The notes under the pieces were generated by a model. It saw nothing but the letters and a program-made list of their open reading frames with translations. It did not search any database and was not told where the DNA came from. Below are positions 34,340 through 42,552 of a DNA stretch of 64,000 bases, piece by piece. The stretch comes from Streptomyces bottropensis ATCC 25435 (GTDB taxonomy: Bacteria; Actinomycetota; Actinomycetes; Streptomycetales; Streptomycetaceae), in the NCBI RefSeq assembly GCF_000383595.1, contig NZ_KB911581.1, forward strand, positions 4,868,496 through 4,932,495. The letters are read 5' to 3'. Positions within the stretch are counted from its first letter, which is position 1. Each line of letters starts with the position of its first letter. The translations under genes and the position numbers were made by a program.

Positions 34340-34377
34340 AAACCGATCGGTTTACGGTGGGGGAAACCGATCGGTTT
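34340..34377. promoter_or_regulatory. Operator pair, two perfect AAACCGATCGGTTT
   Basis: Perfect palindromes at 34340-34353 and 34364-34377, centres 24 bp apart, ending 21 bases before the chosen SDR start at 34399. Spacing and distance match the pair upstream of the minus-strand SDR gene. Confidence 0.85.
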
Positions 34378-34398
34378 TCTATGGGCGTGGGAGTCATG

Positions 34399-35226
34399 AT
34401 GACGACGACAGATCGAACAGATCGACCGGTGGCGCTCGTCACCGGTGCCTCATCCGGCATCGGCAGGGAAACCGCGCGGGCACTGGTCGCAGAAGGGTTC
34501 GACGTGATCGGCACGAGCCGCGACACCTCTCGTGTCACCCCACTCGACGGCGTGACGTTTGTGGGCCTCGATGTCGTCAGTGACGCCTCGGTCGCGGCGG
34601 CGGTCCAGGAAGTGAACGAGCGGTTCGGCCGGATCGACGTCCTGGTCAACAACGCCGGCGTCGGCTCGACGGGTGCGGCGGAGGAGACCTCCGTCGCGCA
34701 GGCCCAGTCCGTCTTCGACACCAACGTCTTCGGCGTCATGCGCATGGTGACGGAAGTTCTGCCTCACATGCGCGCCCAGCGAAGGGGTCGCATCGTCAAC
34801 ATCTCGTCCGTACTCGGGTTCATGCCCCAGCCGTACATGGCCGTCTACGCCGCCTCCAAGCATGCGATCGAGGGCTACACCGAGTCCCTGGACCACGAGG
34901 TCCGGGAGTACGGCGTTCGGGCACTGCTCGTCGAACCCGCGTACACCAGGACCGGCTTCGAGACGAACAGTGCGAAGCCGGACACCCCCCTGCCCGCCTA
35001 CGCCGTGCAGCGTCAGACCGTCGACCGCCTGCTGGCGGAGGCCGTCAGGGACGGTGACGCGCCCGCCGTCGTCGCCAAGGCGATCGTCGCGGCGGCGACC
35101 GACGCCAGGCCGAAGCTGCGCTACACCGCCGGCTCCACGGCCGGACGCGTCAGCATCCTGCGCCGTTTCGTGCCCGCCGGGGCCTTCGACAAGCAGATCC
35201 GCAAGATCAACCGCCTGGCCGGATGA
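34399..35226 (+). CDS. Short-chain dehydrogenase/reductase (SDR)
   Basis: SDR of 275 residues. VALVTGASSGIGRETARAL is the cofactor motif, VLVNNAGVGS follows, the catalytic Ser is in VNISSVLGF and YxxxK is YAASKHAI. The C-terminal end is longer than the minimal SDR (RYTAGSTAGRVSILRRFVPAGAFDKQIRKINRL), as in ketoreductase-like members. Start ATG 34399 lies five bases after GGGAG and keeps the operator distance seen at the other SDR; ATG 34396 and 34381 are alternatives. An NmrA-like gene follows after 103 bases, probably cotranscribed. Confidence 0.87.
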   Translation: MTTTDRTDRPVALVTGASSGIGRETARALVAEGFDVIGTSRDTSRVTPLDGVTFVGLDVVSDASVAAAVQEVNERFGRIDVLVNNAGVGSTGAAEETSVAQAQSVFDTNVFGVMRMVTEVLPHMRAQRRGRIVNISSVLGFMPQPYMAVYAASKHAIEGYTESLDHEVREYGVRALLVEPAYTRTGFETNSAKPDTPLPAYAVQRQTVDRLLAEAVRDGDAPAVVAKAIVAAATDARPKLRYTAGSTAGRVSILRRFVPAGAFDKQIRKINRLAG

Positions 35227-35329
35227 CGAGCCGATTCGCGCGGAGACGGCCCCTCACCGCGACGGCCGTCGCCCACCCGCCCCACCTTCCGCATCGCTGA
35301 CCCACCCCGACCAGACGGAGGTCACTTCG

Positions 35330-36304
35330 ATGTCAGAGCGCAATCCCATGCTGATCACCGGTGCCGCCGGCGAAATCGGTGGTGTGAGCCGAACGATGGT
35401 CGACACGTTGCTCGAACAAGGGCAGCCTGTGCGGGCGTTCGTGCGGCAGGACGACGAACGCGCCCACTCGCTCCGCCAGGCCGGCGCCGAGGTCTTCGTC
35501 GGTGACCTGCTCACCATCGCCGACGTGACCGCGGCGCTGAAGGGCGTTCGGCGCGTCTACTTCAGCATGAGCCTGTCGCCGTACTACACCGACGCGGTGA
35601 GCCTGATGGCCGCGGCGGCGCGGGCCCAGGGCGACATTGAGGTGTTCGTCAACATCTCCGAGTACGAGCAGTCGTTCATGACCTTCGACAAGATGACCGC
35701 GCCGGAGGAAGAGCGCCTCGCGTGGCTCGGCGGACTCGTCGCCAACTGGTCGCCGCAGCAACGGGCCCACTGGGTCGCCGAGCAGGTGCTGGAGTGGTCC
35801 GGCGTCCCGACCGTCAACATCCAGGCGGCCTTCTTCGTCGAGAACCCCATCATGACCTGGCTGGCTCTGGGCAAACTGGCCGACGGCGAACTGCGCCTGC
35901 CCTTCGGCGACCACCGGCTCGCCCCCATCGCCGGGTACGACGTCGCCGAACTGTGCGCGAAGATCCTGACCGACCCGGCGCCGCACATCTCCCGGTCCTA
36001 CGCGTTCACCGGCCCGGAGCTGAAGGACATGCACGGAATCGCGGAGGACTTCGCGGCCGTGCTGGGACGCCCGGTCACGTATGTTCCCGAGGACATCGAA
36101 ACCTGGAACGAGACCTACGTGGACACCCACATGTCCGCGTACCCGCACATCGCGGAGCACCTGAAGACCCTGACCCGGATCATCGGCCGCGGAGGCTACG
36201 GCGGTCTCACGGACGAACTGGAAACCCTGCTCGGGCGCCCGCCGAAGACCGTGCGGTGGGCTCTGGAGAACCACCCGCGCAGCCAAAAGCTGACGACTGC
36301 CTAG
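35330..36304 (+). CDS. NmrA-like NAD(P)-binding protein
   Basis: Atypical SDR of the NmrA family, 324 residues. It starts MLITGAAGEIGGVSRTMVDTLLEQGQPVRAFVRQDD (Rossmann strand, glycine loop and Arg for NADP), then AEVFVGDLLTIADVTAALKGV and VFVNISEYEQSF. The C-terminal half (FFVENPIMTWLALGKLADGELRLPFGDHRLAPIAGYDVAELCAKIL) is typical of the family. NmrA members are redox-sensing regulators or quinone/NAD(P)H reductases. GGAGG precedes the ATG. Second gene of the SDR operon; the broken NmrA-like gene at 28.1-29.2 kb is a distant relative in the same presumed regulon. Confidence 0.85.
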   Translation: MSERNPMLITGAAGEIGGVSRTMVDTLLEQGQPVRAFVRQDDERAHSLRQAGAEVFVGDLLTIADVTAALKGVRRVYFSMSLSPYYTDAVSLMAAAARAQGDIEVFVNISEYEQSFMTFDKMTAPEEERLAWLGGLVANWSPQQRAHWVAEQVLEWSGVPTVNIQAAFFVENPIMTWLALGKLADGELRLPFGDHRLAPIAGYDVAELCAKILTDPAPHISRSYAFTGPELKDMHGIAEDFAAVLGRPVTYVPEDIETWNETYVDTHMSAYPHIAEHLKTLTRIIGRGGYGGLTDELETLLGRPPKTVRWALENHPRSQKLTTA

Positions 36305-36308
36305 TCCG

Positions 36309-36391
36309 GGTGGCAGTCCCCAGCACTCCCCAGCAGTCCCTAGCAGTCCTCAGAGTACCCAGCAGTCCCTGACAATCCCCGGCAGTGCTCG
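36309..36391. repeat. Degenerate 8-11 bp repeats of (c)agcagtccc
   Basis: About eight imperfect copies of an AGCAGTCCC-like unit downstream of the NmrA-like stop codon. Non-coding; no strong hairpin. Confidence 0.6.
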
Positions 36392-36510
36392 CGCCCGTTC
36401 AGGGCGTGGCGGCTTCGTGAGGGATGAAAGGTTCGTCGGCCACATCGCACCGCACCGCATCGCATTTCGGCCGTGGAGCAGGAGCAGTACGGCGGTACTC
36501 ATCCGCGGAC

Positions 36511-36516
36511 TAGGGT
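36511..36516 (+). promoter_or_regulatory. TAGGGT -10 element of a probable leaderless transcript
   Basis: TAGGGT ends six bases before the GTG start at 36523, where transcription would begin, and no ribosome site precedes the GTG. This is the layout of leaderless Streptomyces mRNAs. Confidence 0.5.
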
Positions 36517-36522
36517 CTGGCC

Positions 36523-37059
36523 GTGACCTATCCGCTTCCCTCCCAAGCCCTGCGCGCCTTCCTCATGACGCTCCACCCAGGTGACGTCGTTACCGGGGTC
36601 GTTACCGGGGTCGAGAACTTCGGAGTGTTCGTTGATCTCGACGGAGCTCCAGAAGCGGCGGCGGGGTTCATCCCTCCGCCGGAGGTGTCATGGAGATGGA
36701 TCACTTCATGTCATGAGGCCGTGGCGCCGGGGCAGCGCGTGACCGCCCAGATCCTTTCCCAGGATACGGAGTTGCGTGGGCAGGCGGTGCTGTCCCTGGT
36801 AGCCCTGCAACCGAATCCATGGAGCCTTTGGTCCGATCGCGTCGGCAGTGTCGTTCGCGGCCGGGTCACGAAGCTGGTCTCGTTCGGGATCTTCGTAGGT
36901 CTCGATGCTGGGACAGCAGGGCTGGTGCACTGCTCCGAGCTACCACCAGTGGGCCCCGAACGTGCAGTTCGTATCGGTGATGAGATGACCGTGCGCATCA
37001 CTGAGGTCGACGTACCTATGCGCCGCATCCGCCTGGCACGCGCAGGGACGGGCGACTGA
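36523..37059 (+). CDS. Small protein with two S1 RNA-binding domains
   Basis: Protein of 178 residues with tandem S1 domains. The first is at about residues 18-90 (GDVVTGVVTGVENFGVFVDLDG...AGFIPP) and the second at about 105-175 (GSVVRGRVTKLVSFGIFVGLDAGTAGLVHCSEL...IRITEVDVPMRRIRLA). S1 folds bind single-stranded RNA, as in ribosomal protein S1 and RNases, but this is far shorter. The GTG start lacks a ribosome site and is seven bases from a -10 element, so the mRNA may be leaderless. Followed 68 bases on by a hypothetical gene. Role in translation or RNA handling is inference from the fold. Confidence 0.8.
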   Translation: MTYPLPSQALRAFLMTLHPGDVVTGVVTGVENFGVFVDLDGAPEAAAGFIPPPEVSWRWITSCHEAVAPGQRVTAQILSQDTELRGQAVLSLVALQPNPWSLWSDRVGSVVRGRVTKLVSFGIFVGLDAGTAGLVHCSELPPVGPERAVRIGDEMTVRITEVDVPMRRIRLARAGTGD

Positions 37060-37127
37060 GAGCCGCGCGACGTGACTGTGCGGGCCTCGGTCACCCCTCG
37101 GCACCGTGCCCACTCGCTGGGAGCAAC

Positions 37128-38075
37128 ATGCCACCTTTCGTCTATCGGATCACCAAGTACGACCCTGCCGACCGCGACGAACACGGCGGTTACACCGGCA
37201 CCGAGGACACGGTCAGCGACCACGGCGCGGTCGAAGCGGCGTATCTGGACGCGATCGCCGCCTTCGCGGAGGCCTCGGGCATCGACCGGCTGGAGATCCG
37301 CGAGCCCGCGGTCGCCGGGCACGTCCACTTCGGCGTGGAGCCGCCGGTCGGGGGACACGGTCTCGATGGGCTCTTCCCGCCTGACCTGTCCGGTTACCAC
37401 GACGGTGCCGAGATCTCCCTACCGGTAGCTCTGGAACTGGTCCGGGCCATGCTCCGCGACCAAGGCGCCTGGTGTCGGCTGGAGGCGGGGGACGCGTTCA
37501 CCGTGCACGTCGGGTGGGACCAGTACGTCTACGTGGGCAGCGACAGGCGCTGTGCGGGCGCCCTTGCCCGCACACGGGAACTCGGCCTCTTCCCGGAACC
37601 GATGAACGCCTCCCCCTACGCCGTGGACCTGGAGGAATCTGAAGTGACCGAGGCGGCCGACGAAAACTTCTGGGAGCGCGTGCGAGCGGAGCTCGACACG
37701 CGGAGGGCAGCGCTCCTGGAGGAAACCAGTATCCGGAACGCCACGCGCTGGCACCGCCTCACAGCGGCGAACCTCGACGGGGTGCGCGCCGGTCTCGGCC
37801 CCCGCGCCCTGGTGTCCGTCTGGCCCGACCTGGACCCCGACGTCGGCGCGGTCCTCGCCGCGTTGCCCCAGGAGGAGTCCGTGGAGTTCGTCTGGGAGGC
37901 GCAGGACGAGACGATCAGCCACGTGATCGTCGACGACACCGAGTACGAGGGACTCGCCGTTCTGGTGGCCGGCGCCCGGGCAGCCTGCGTACTGACCCTG
38001 GACGCCGAAGCACAGCATCCCTTGTTCCACGCGGCCCTGCCCGACAGCGACGGGGTGCTGCGCGCGCGATGGTGA
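37128..38075 (+). CDS. Hypothetical acidic protein following the S1-domain gene
   Basis: Cytoplasmic-looking protein of 315 residues, acidic, with no signal peptide or membrane segment. The N-terminus reads PPFVYRITKYDPADRDEHGGYTGTEDTVSDHGAVEAAYLDAI. A later part (FTVHVGWDQYVYVGSDRRCAGALARTRELGLFPEPMNASPY) resembles a domain seen in actinobacterial proteins that recur next to S1-domain genes, as I recall. No catalytic motif recognised. Clean ATG with GGGAGC before it. Function unknown. Confidence 0.7.
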   Translation: MPPFVYRITKYDPADRDEHGGYTGTEDTVSDHGAVEAAYLDAIAAFAEASGIDRLEIREPAVAGHVHFGVEPPVGGHGLDGLFPPDLSGYHDGAEISLPVALELVRAMLRDQGAWCRLEAGDAFTVHVGWDQYVYVGSDRRCAGALARTRELGLFPEPMNASPYAVDLEESEVTEAADENFWERVRAELDTRRAALLEETSIRNATRWHRLTAANLDGVRAGLGPRALVSVWPDLDPDVGAVLAALPQEESVEFVWEAQDETISHVIVDDTEYEGLAVLVAGARAACVLTLDAEAQHPLFHAALPDSDGVLRARW

Positions 38076-38202
38076 ACCGGATCGGCCCGGACGCGGTCCC
38101 GGTCGGCGCTGTGCGTGCCGTGCATGGCGAAGCCGGGCACCGTTCGTTGCGGCAGGGTGCGGATCCGGGCGGCCGGCGAACCCGATGCGCGGACCGGCGT
38201 TC

Positions 38203-38529
38203 TCAGGCGACCAACGGGCCGGCGACGTCCAGTTCGCCGTGCTCGATCAGCCAGCGTACTGATTCGAGCACGGCGATTTCCGGCTCGTAGCGTGGCGTGT
38301 AGCGCAGGAGGGTCCTGGCCTTCTCGATCGTGAGGCAGTGGCTGCGGTGGAGGTGGTCCCAACTCTGTTCGGCGTGCTGTGGGGATGTGGTCTGGCGAAA
38401 CTGGTCCCAGGTGACCGGTTCGAGTGTCGCGGTCTGCCCGAACCAGGCGGCCGCGATGTGGGCGAAGCCGCGGACGTTCAGGGCGGTGGGGGCGACGATG
38501 TTGAAGTCCTCTCCCGCGGCCGTGTCCCG
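38203..38529 (-). pseudogene. C-terminal fragment of NAD-dependent epimerase/dehydratase
   Basis: The minus-strand frame reads AGEDFNIVAPTALNVRGFAHIAAAWFG, then EKARTLLRYTPRYEPEIAVLESVRWLIEHGELDVAGPLVA and a stop at 38203. This is the substrate-binding end of an extended SDR; the Rossmann half (GxxGxxG) is missing. Upstream of about 38530 the similarity ends abruptly at another gene fragment pointing the other way. No start codon fits, so it is a remnant. Confidence 0.75.
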
Positions 38530-38534
38530 GTGCG

Positions 38535-38723
38535 GTTCCCACCCTCTACGTCTGGGGCACCGAGGACATCGCACTCGGGTCCACTGCGGCTCACGCCACG
38601 GAGAAATGGGTGCACGGCCCCTACCCGTTCCACGAGCTGCAGGGCGTGAGTCACCGGATCCCCGAGGAGGCTTCCCCGACCCTCACACGCCTGATCATCG
38701 AGCCCCTGAACGAACATGAGTGA
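38535..38723 (+). pseudogene. C-terminal fragment of alpha/beta hydrolase
   Basis: Plus-strand frame VPTLYVWGTEDIALGSTAAHATEKWVHGPYPF...LQGVSHRIPEEASPTLTRLIIEPL ends at a TGA. It is the acid-and-histidine end of an epoxide-hydrolase-like alpha/beta hydrolase: Asp in GTEDIAL, His in GVSHRIPEE. The N-terminal two thirds including the nucleophile are absent. It abuts the epimerase remnant head to head. Confidence 0.75.
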
Positions 38724-38767
38724 CATGAGTGAGAGCCTCGCGCAGTGCGGTCGCGGGGCGGCCGTCG

Positions 38768-40054
38768 TCATCCGTGCGCGTGATCGTCGTAGCGCGTGTG
38801 GAGAGCCGAGGCGGCGCGTCCCATGCGGGTGACCGCCTCGGTGAGGATGGACCGGGAGGTGGCGAAGTTCAGGCGGACGTGCCCGGCTCCTCCCGTACCG
38901 AAGATGTGCCCAGAGGACAGGGCGACTCCGGCGTGGTCGAGGAACAGCCGTGCCGGGCCAGCCAGGTCGCTGACGACCGCGAGGTCCGTCGCGCCCTGTT
39001 CGGCGTCGAGGCCGAGGGAGCGGCAGTCGAGCCACGCCAGGTAGGTGCCCTCCGGCTCGGTGTACCCGATCCCGGGCAGGTGTTCGGCGACGAGGTCGGC
39101 CAGCAGGGCACGGTTCGCGTCGAGCCCCGCCAGCAACGCGTCGAGCCACCTGTCACCGTGACGGTAGGCCGCCGCGTGGGCGATGACGCCGAGGTAGCTC
39201 GCGCCGTGGTGCACCTCCTCGGGCATCCTCCGCAGATCACCGGCCGCCTCGGGTCCCGCGAGAGCGAGCGCGGCCTTGATTCCGGCGAGATTCCAGCCCT
39301 TGGTCGCCGACATGAGCGAGAAGGCGTCCTCGGCGCCCGGCACGCTCAGGTAGGGCGTGAACCTCGCGCCCCGAAGGACGAGCGGCGCGTGGATCTCGTC
39401 GGCCACGACACGGACTCCGTACCGGCGGGCCAACTCCGCCACGGCGCACAGCTCCTCGGAGGTGTGGACCGTGCCGGTGGGGTTGTGCGGATTGCTGAGG
39501 AGGTACGCGATCGCGCCCCTGCCGCTCCGCTCCCGGGTCCGGCGGAACGTGTCCTCGAGCGTATCCAGGTCGATACGGAGGTCCCGCCCGAGGGGGGCTT
39601 CGACGACGCGGCGGTCGTCATGGGCGATGAAGGCGTAGAAGGGCGCGTACACGGGGGAGTTGACGACGACGGGGTCGCCGGGCTCGGTGATCAGCCGCAG
39701 TACCTGGACCGCGCCCATCATCACGTCCGGGATCAGCGCGGAGCGGTCGATCGCCACGCCGTCCCAGTTCCAGCGCCGTACGGCGAAACCGGCCAGCGAT
39801 TCGGCGAAGTCGGTTCCGGCGGGATACCCGGTGTCGCCCGAGGCGATGGCCTCGCGCAGTGCGTCGGCGACCGCCTCGGCGAGCGGGACGTCCATCTCCG
39901 CCACCCACAGCGGCAGGACGTCGGTGGGGTGGGTACGCCACTTCATGCTCTTGCGCTCACGGAGCTGTTCGAGCGACAGCACCTCGAGAGGGTTCGCGAG
40001 CTCGGCTCCGGTGTCTGCGGGGCCGTGCCCATCAGTGGCAGTCATCTTCAGCAT
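38768..40054 (-). CDS. PLP-dependent aminotransferase, MalY/PatB type
   Basis: Fold-type I PLP enzyme of 428 residues, of the group that includes cystathionine beta-lyase-like MalY and PatB. Family signs: MKWRTHPTDVLPLWVAEMDV at the N-terminus, SNPHNPTGTVHTSEEL, VADEIHAPLVL and the PLP lysine in SATKGWNLAGIKAA. The end LSSGHIFGTGGAGHVRLNFATSRSILTEAV binds the carboxylate through Arg. The start is ATG 40054 or 40045, neither with a strong ribosome site. Diverges from sodF. A C-S lyase or aminotransferase role fits the family. Confidence 0.85.
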   Translation of the reverse strand: MLKMTATDGHGPADTGAELANPLEVLSLEQLRERKSMKWRTHPTDVLPLWVAEMDVPLAEAVADALREAIASGDTGYPAGTDFAESLAGFAVRRWNWDGVAIDRSALIPDVMMGAVQVLRLITEPGDPVVVNSPVYAPFYAFIAHDDRRVVEAPLGRDLRIDLDTLEDTFRRTRERSGRGAIAYLLSNPHNPTGTVHTSEELCAVAELARRYGVRVVADEIHAPLVLRGARFTPYLSVPGAEDAFSLMSATKGWNLAGIKAALALAGPEAAGDLRRMPEEVHHGASYLGVIAHAAAYRHGDRWLDALLAGLDANRALLADLVAEHLPGIGYTEPEGTYLAWLDCRSLGLDAEQGATDLAVVSDLAGPARLFLDHAGVALSSGHIFGTGGAGHVRLNFATSRSILTEAVTRMGRAASALHTRYDDHAHG

Positions 40055-40224
40055 TGGACCGCGATCTCGATCTCCATGCAAGCGCCCAGGCGCAGGGACG
40101 GCACCCCGGGCGGCGGCAGCGGAAGCGTCACGGCACCGAGACGTCCTCCGGGTCCGCCGTACGACCGTGGTCCCAGGACCTGCGTCTGATCGGCAATCAT
40201 CCGTAAATGCTGTTAGCATGCACT

Positions 40225-40240
40225 TGCGTATCATTTGCAA
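40225..40240. promoter_or_regulatory. Candidate Nur box at the sodF promoter
   Basis: TGCGTATCATTTGCAA agrees at 10 of 13 fixed positions with the Nur consensus as I recall it (tGNCaAttNNttGCAA). TATCAT inside it (40229-40234) can be the -10. Nur is the Fur-family nickel regulator that represses the Fe-SOD gene in Streptomyces when nickel is present. The site lies 23 bases before the sodF ATG. Confidence 0.5.
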
Positions 40241-40263
40241 TTACGTCGCGGAGGACGTTGGAC

Positions 40264-40905
40264 ATGGCGGTTTACACGCTCCCGGAGCTTCCCTACGACT
40301 ACGCGGCACTCGAACCGGTCATCAACCCGCAGATCGTCGAGCTGCACCACGACAAGCACCACGCGGCGTACGTCAAGGGCGCGAACGACACCTTGGAGCA
40401 GCTGGCGGAGGCGCGGGACAAGGAACAGTGGGGCTCGATCAGCGGCCTGGAGAAGAACCTGGCCTTCCACCTCTCCGGACACATCCTGCACTCCATCTAC
40501 TGGCACAACATGACCGGCGACGGCGGTGGCGAGCCCCTGGCCGCGGACGGCGTGGGCGAGTTGGCCGACGCCCTCGCCGAGTCCTTCGGCTCCTTCGCGG
40601 GGTTCAAGGCCCAGCTCACCAAGGCGTCGGCCACCACGCAGGGTTCAGGCTGGGGGGTCCTCGCCTACGAGCCGCTGAGCGGTCGCCTGATCGTGGAGCA
40701 GGTCTACGACCACCAGGGCAACGTCGGCCAGGGCTCGACCCCGATCCTGGTCTTCGACGCCTGGGAGCACGCCTTCTACCTGCAGTACAAGAACCAGAAG
40801 GTCGACTTCATCGACGCCATGTGGGCCGTCGTCAACTGGCAGGACGTGGCGAAGCGTTACGCCGCCGCCAAGGAGCGCGGCGACAGCCTGCTGCTCACCC
40901 CCTGA
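40264..40905 (+). CDS. sodF: Superoxide dismutase, Fe(-Zn) type
   Basis: Fe/Mn-family superoxide dismutase of 213 residues. Metal ligands: His in PQIVELHHDKHHAAYV, His in HLSGHILHSIYW, and Asp/His in VFDAWEHAFYLQY. The start MAVYTLPELPYDYAALEP is typical of Streptomyces SodF. A downstream stem-loop ends the transcript. The upstream Nur-like box suggests nickel-dependent repression, with a nickel SOD elsewhere taking over. Confidence 0.93.
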   Translation: MAVYTLPELPYDYAALEPVINPQIVELHHDKHHAAYVKGANDTLEQLAEARDKEQWGSISGLEKNLAFHLSGHILHSIYWHNMTGDGGGEPLAADGVGELADALAESFGSFAGFKAQLTKASATTQGSGWGVLAYEPLSGRLIVEQVYDHQGNVGQGSTPILVFDAWEHAFYLQYKNQKVDFIDAMWAVVNWQDVAKRYAAAKERGDSLLLTP

Positions 40906-40991
40906 GCGCTGACGCCGTGACCGTGACGGCGTCCGCACCGACGTCCTGCTCGTGATCGTCTTCTCAACCTTCACCGGGCAGGCGGCAAGGC

Positions 40992-41030
40992 GAAGGGCCC
41001 TCGCAAGGACGTGACTTGTGAGGGCCCTTC
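40992..41030. terminator. Strong terminator after sodF
   Basis: Arms GAAGGGCCCTCGCAAG (40992-41007) and CTTGTGAGGGCCCTTC (41015-41030) pair over 16 bp with one G-T wobble; loop of seven. 86 bases after the sodF stop. Confidence 0.85.
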
Positions 41031-41174
41031 TCCATCCGCTCGACCCGCCGTCCGTGTCCGGGGTCCGGGCCCTGCTCTGCGGGCCCCGGTGCACCGCAGC
41101 AACCCTGTGCCGCGCGCGCTGCGGATCGCCTCGCGGACGACGGCGTGCTGCATCAGTACGTGAGCACCTCCGCC

Positions 41175-41242
41175 CCGTGTCCCGTGTCCCGTGCCCCGTG
41201 CCCCGTGCCCCGTGTCCAATGTCCCGTGTCCCAATTCCCGTG
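41175..41242. repeat. 7-bp tandem repeat CCGTGTC/CCGTGCC, about ten copies
   Basis: Nine full units plus a partial one with point changes (two carry CAATG or CAATT in place of CCGTG). It sits just upstream of the cobalamin riboswitch, where the promoter of that transcript would be expected, so it may separate promoter parts or lie in the leader. Confidence 0.85.
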
Positions 41243-41274
41243 ACCGATCGCACGACCCGACGACGCGGCGATCT

Positions 41275-41445
41275 TGATAGCCTCGGGGAGCCAGTCGAGC
41301 CACATCCGAGGCCAGGGAATCCGGTGCGAATCCGGAACTGACGCGCAGCGGTGAGGGGGACGGGCGGGGCACGCATGTCACTGGGAGACCGGGAAGGCGC
41401 CTCGTCCGGACGAACCCGAGTCCGAAGACCTGCTGGCACCTCCGC
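41275..41445 (+). promoter_or_regulatory. Cobalamin (B12) riboswitch
   Basis: Conserved elements in order: the pairing start near AGCCACATCCGAGGCCAGGG, GGAATCCGGTGCGAATCCGGAACTG split over the P3-P4 core, the B12-box region CGCAGCGGTGAG, then CACTGGGAGACCGGGAAGGCG and the closing GAGTCCGAAGACCTGC. It lies 67 bases before a btuF-like start. In this class adenosylcobalamin or methylcobalamin binding shuts expression, fitting control of a corrinoid importer. Confidence 0.93.
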
Positions 41446-41511
41446 ACCCGTGCGCGGAGGACGTCCGTAGGCCAGGCTCCGCGAACGAGCCCCGACCACC
41501 GAGGTACGCCC

Positions 41512-42552
41512 GTGCTCCGCACCGCCCTTCGTCCCGCTGCCTTCCTCCTTGCTCCCGCGCTGCTGCTCACCGCCTGCGGCGGTTCCGCAGGCGACACCGA
41601 GGGCACCCAGCCGTCCGCCGGCGCGGACTACCCGCGCACCATCGACAACTGTGGCCGGAAGGCCACCCTGAAGTCGGCTCCGCAGAGGGCCGTCTCGCTC
41701 AATCAGGGCACCACGGAGATCCTGCTCTCCCTCGGCCTCGCCGACCGCATGGCAGGCACCGCCACCTGGACCGACCCGGTCATGAAGGGCCTGGACAAGG
41801 CCAACGCGTCCGTGCCCCGACTCGCCGACAACGCGCCCTCCTTCGAGAAGGTCCTGGACGCCGAACCCGACTTCGTCACCGCCTCCTTCGTCTCCACCCT
41901 CGGCAAGGGCGGCGTCGCCACCCGCGAGCAGTTCGAGAAGCTGGGCGTGCCCACGTACGTCTCGCCCTCCGACTGCTCGGCCGGCAAGGACAACGACAGC
42001 GGCGGCGACGGATCGCGCAGCAAGCCCCTCACCCTGGACGCCGTCTACGGCGAGATACACGACCTGGCTCGCGCGTTCGACGTCGACGCCCGCGGCGACA
42101 AGCTCGTCGCCGAGCTGAAGGAGCGGGTGCGCAAGGCGACCGAAGGGCTGGACGCCTCCGGCGTCTCGCTCATGTACTGGTTCGCCAACTCCCAGTCGCC
42201 CTACCTCGCCGGCTGCTGCGGTGCCCCTGGTGCCATCAGCCGGGCCGTCGGCGCGAAGAACGCCTTCGCCGACACCCATGACGAGTGGCCCCAGATCGGC
42301 TGGGAGACCGTCGCCGAGCGTGACCCCGACGTCATCGTGATCGGCGACCTCACCCGCAGGCAGCAGACCGCCGAAACCGCCGAGGCCAAGATCCGCTTCC
42401 TGGAGACCCACCCCGCCACCCGCAACCTGACCGCCGTAAAGAAGAAGCGGTACGTCCTGCTCAGCGGGCAGGCGATGAACCCCTCCATCCGCACCGTCGA
42501 AGGGATCGAGAAGGTCACCGCCGGCCTGCGCGACTTCGGGCTCGTCAAGTGA
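41512..42552 (+). CDS. btuF: Cobalamin/corrinoid ABC transporter substrate-binding lipoprotein
   Basis: Binding protein of 346 residues. Lipoprotein signal peptide: hydrophobic run to LLTACGG, with the lipobox Cys at about residue 21. Class III solute-binding fold: APQRAVSLNQGTTEILLSLGLADRMAG, FEKVLDAEPDFV and DPDVIVIGDL. It would catch cobalamin or cobinamide outside the membrane. GTG start at 41512 after GAGGT. Its stop overlaps the permease start (GTGA). Assignment to B12 rests on the riboswitch; iron-siderophore binders share the fold. Confidence 0.88.
   Translation: MLRTALRPAAFLLAPALLLTACGGSAGDTEGTQPSAGADYPRTIDNCGRKATLKSAPQRAVSLNQGTTEILLSLGLADRMAGTATWTDPVMKGLDKANASVPRLADNAPSFEKVLDAEPDFVTASFVSTLGKGGVATREQFEKLGVPTYVSPSDCSAGKDNDSGGDGSRSKPLTLDAVYGEIHDLARAFDVDARGDKLVAELKERVRKATEGLDASGVSLMYWFANSQSPYLAGCCGAPGAISRAVGAKNAFADTHDEWPQIGWETVAERDPDVIVIGDLTRRQQTAETAEAKIRFLETHPATRNLTAVKKKRYVLLSGQAMNPSIRTVEGIEKVTAGLRDFGLVK

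Noticed and set aside
38729..40189. 486-residue plus-strand frame opposite the aminotransferase
   Set aside because: Shadow; the minus strand has complete PLP-enzyme motifs.
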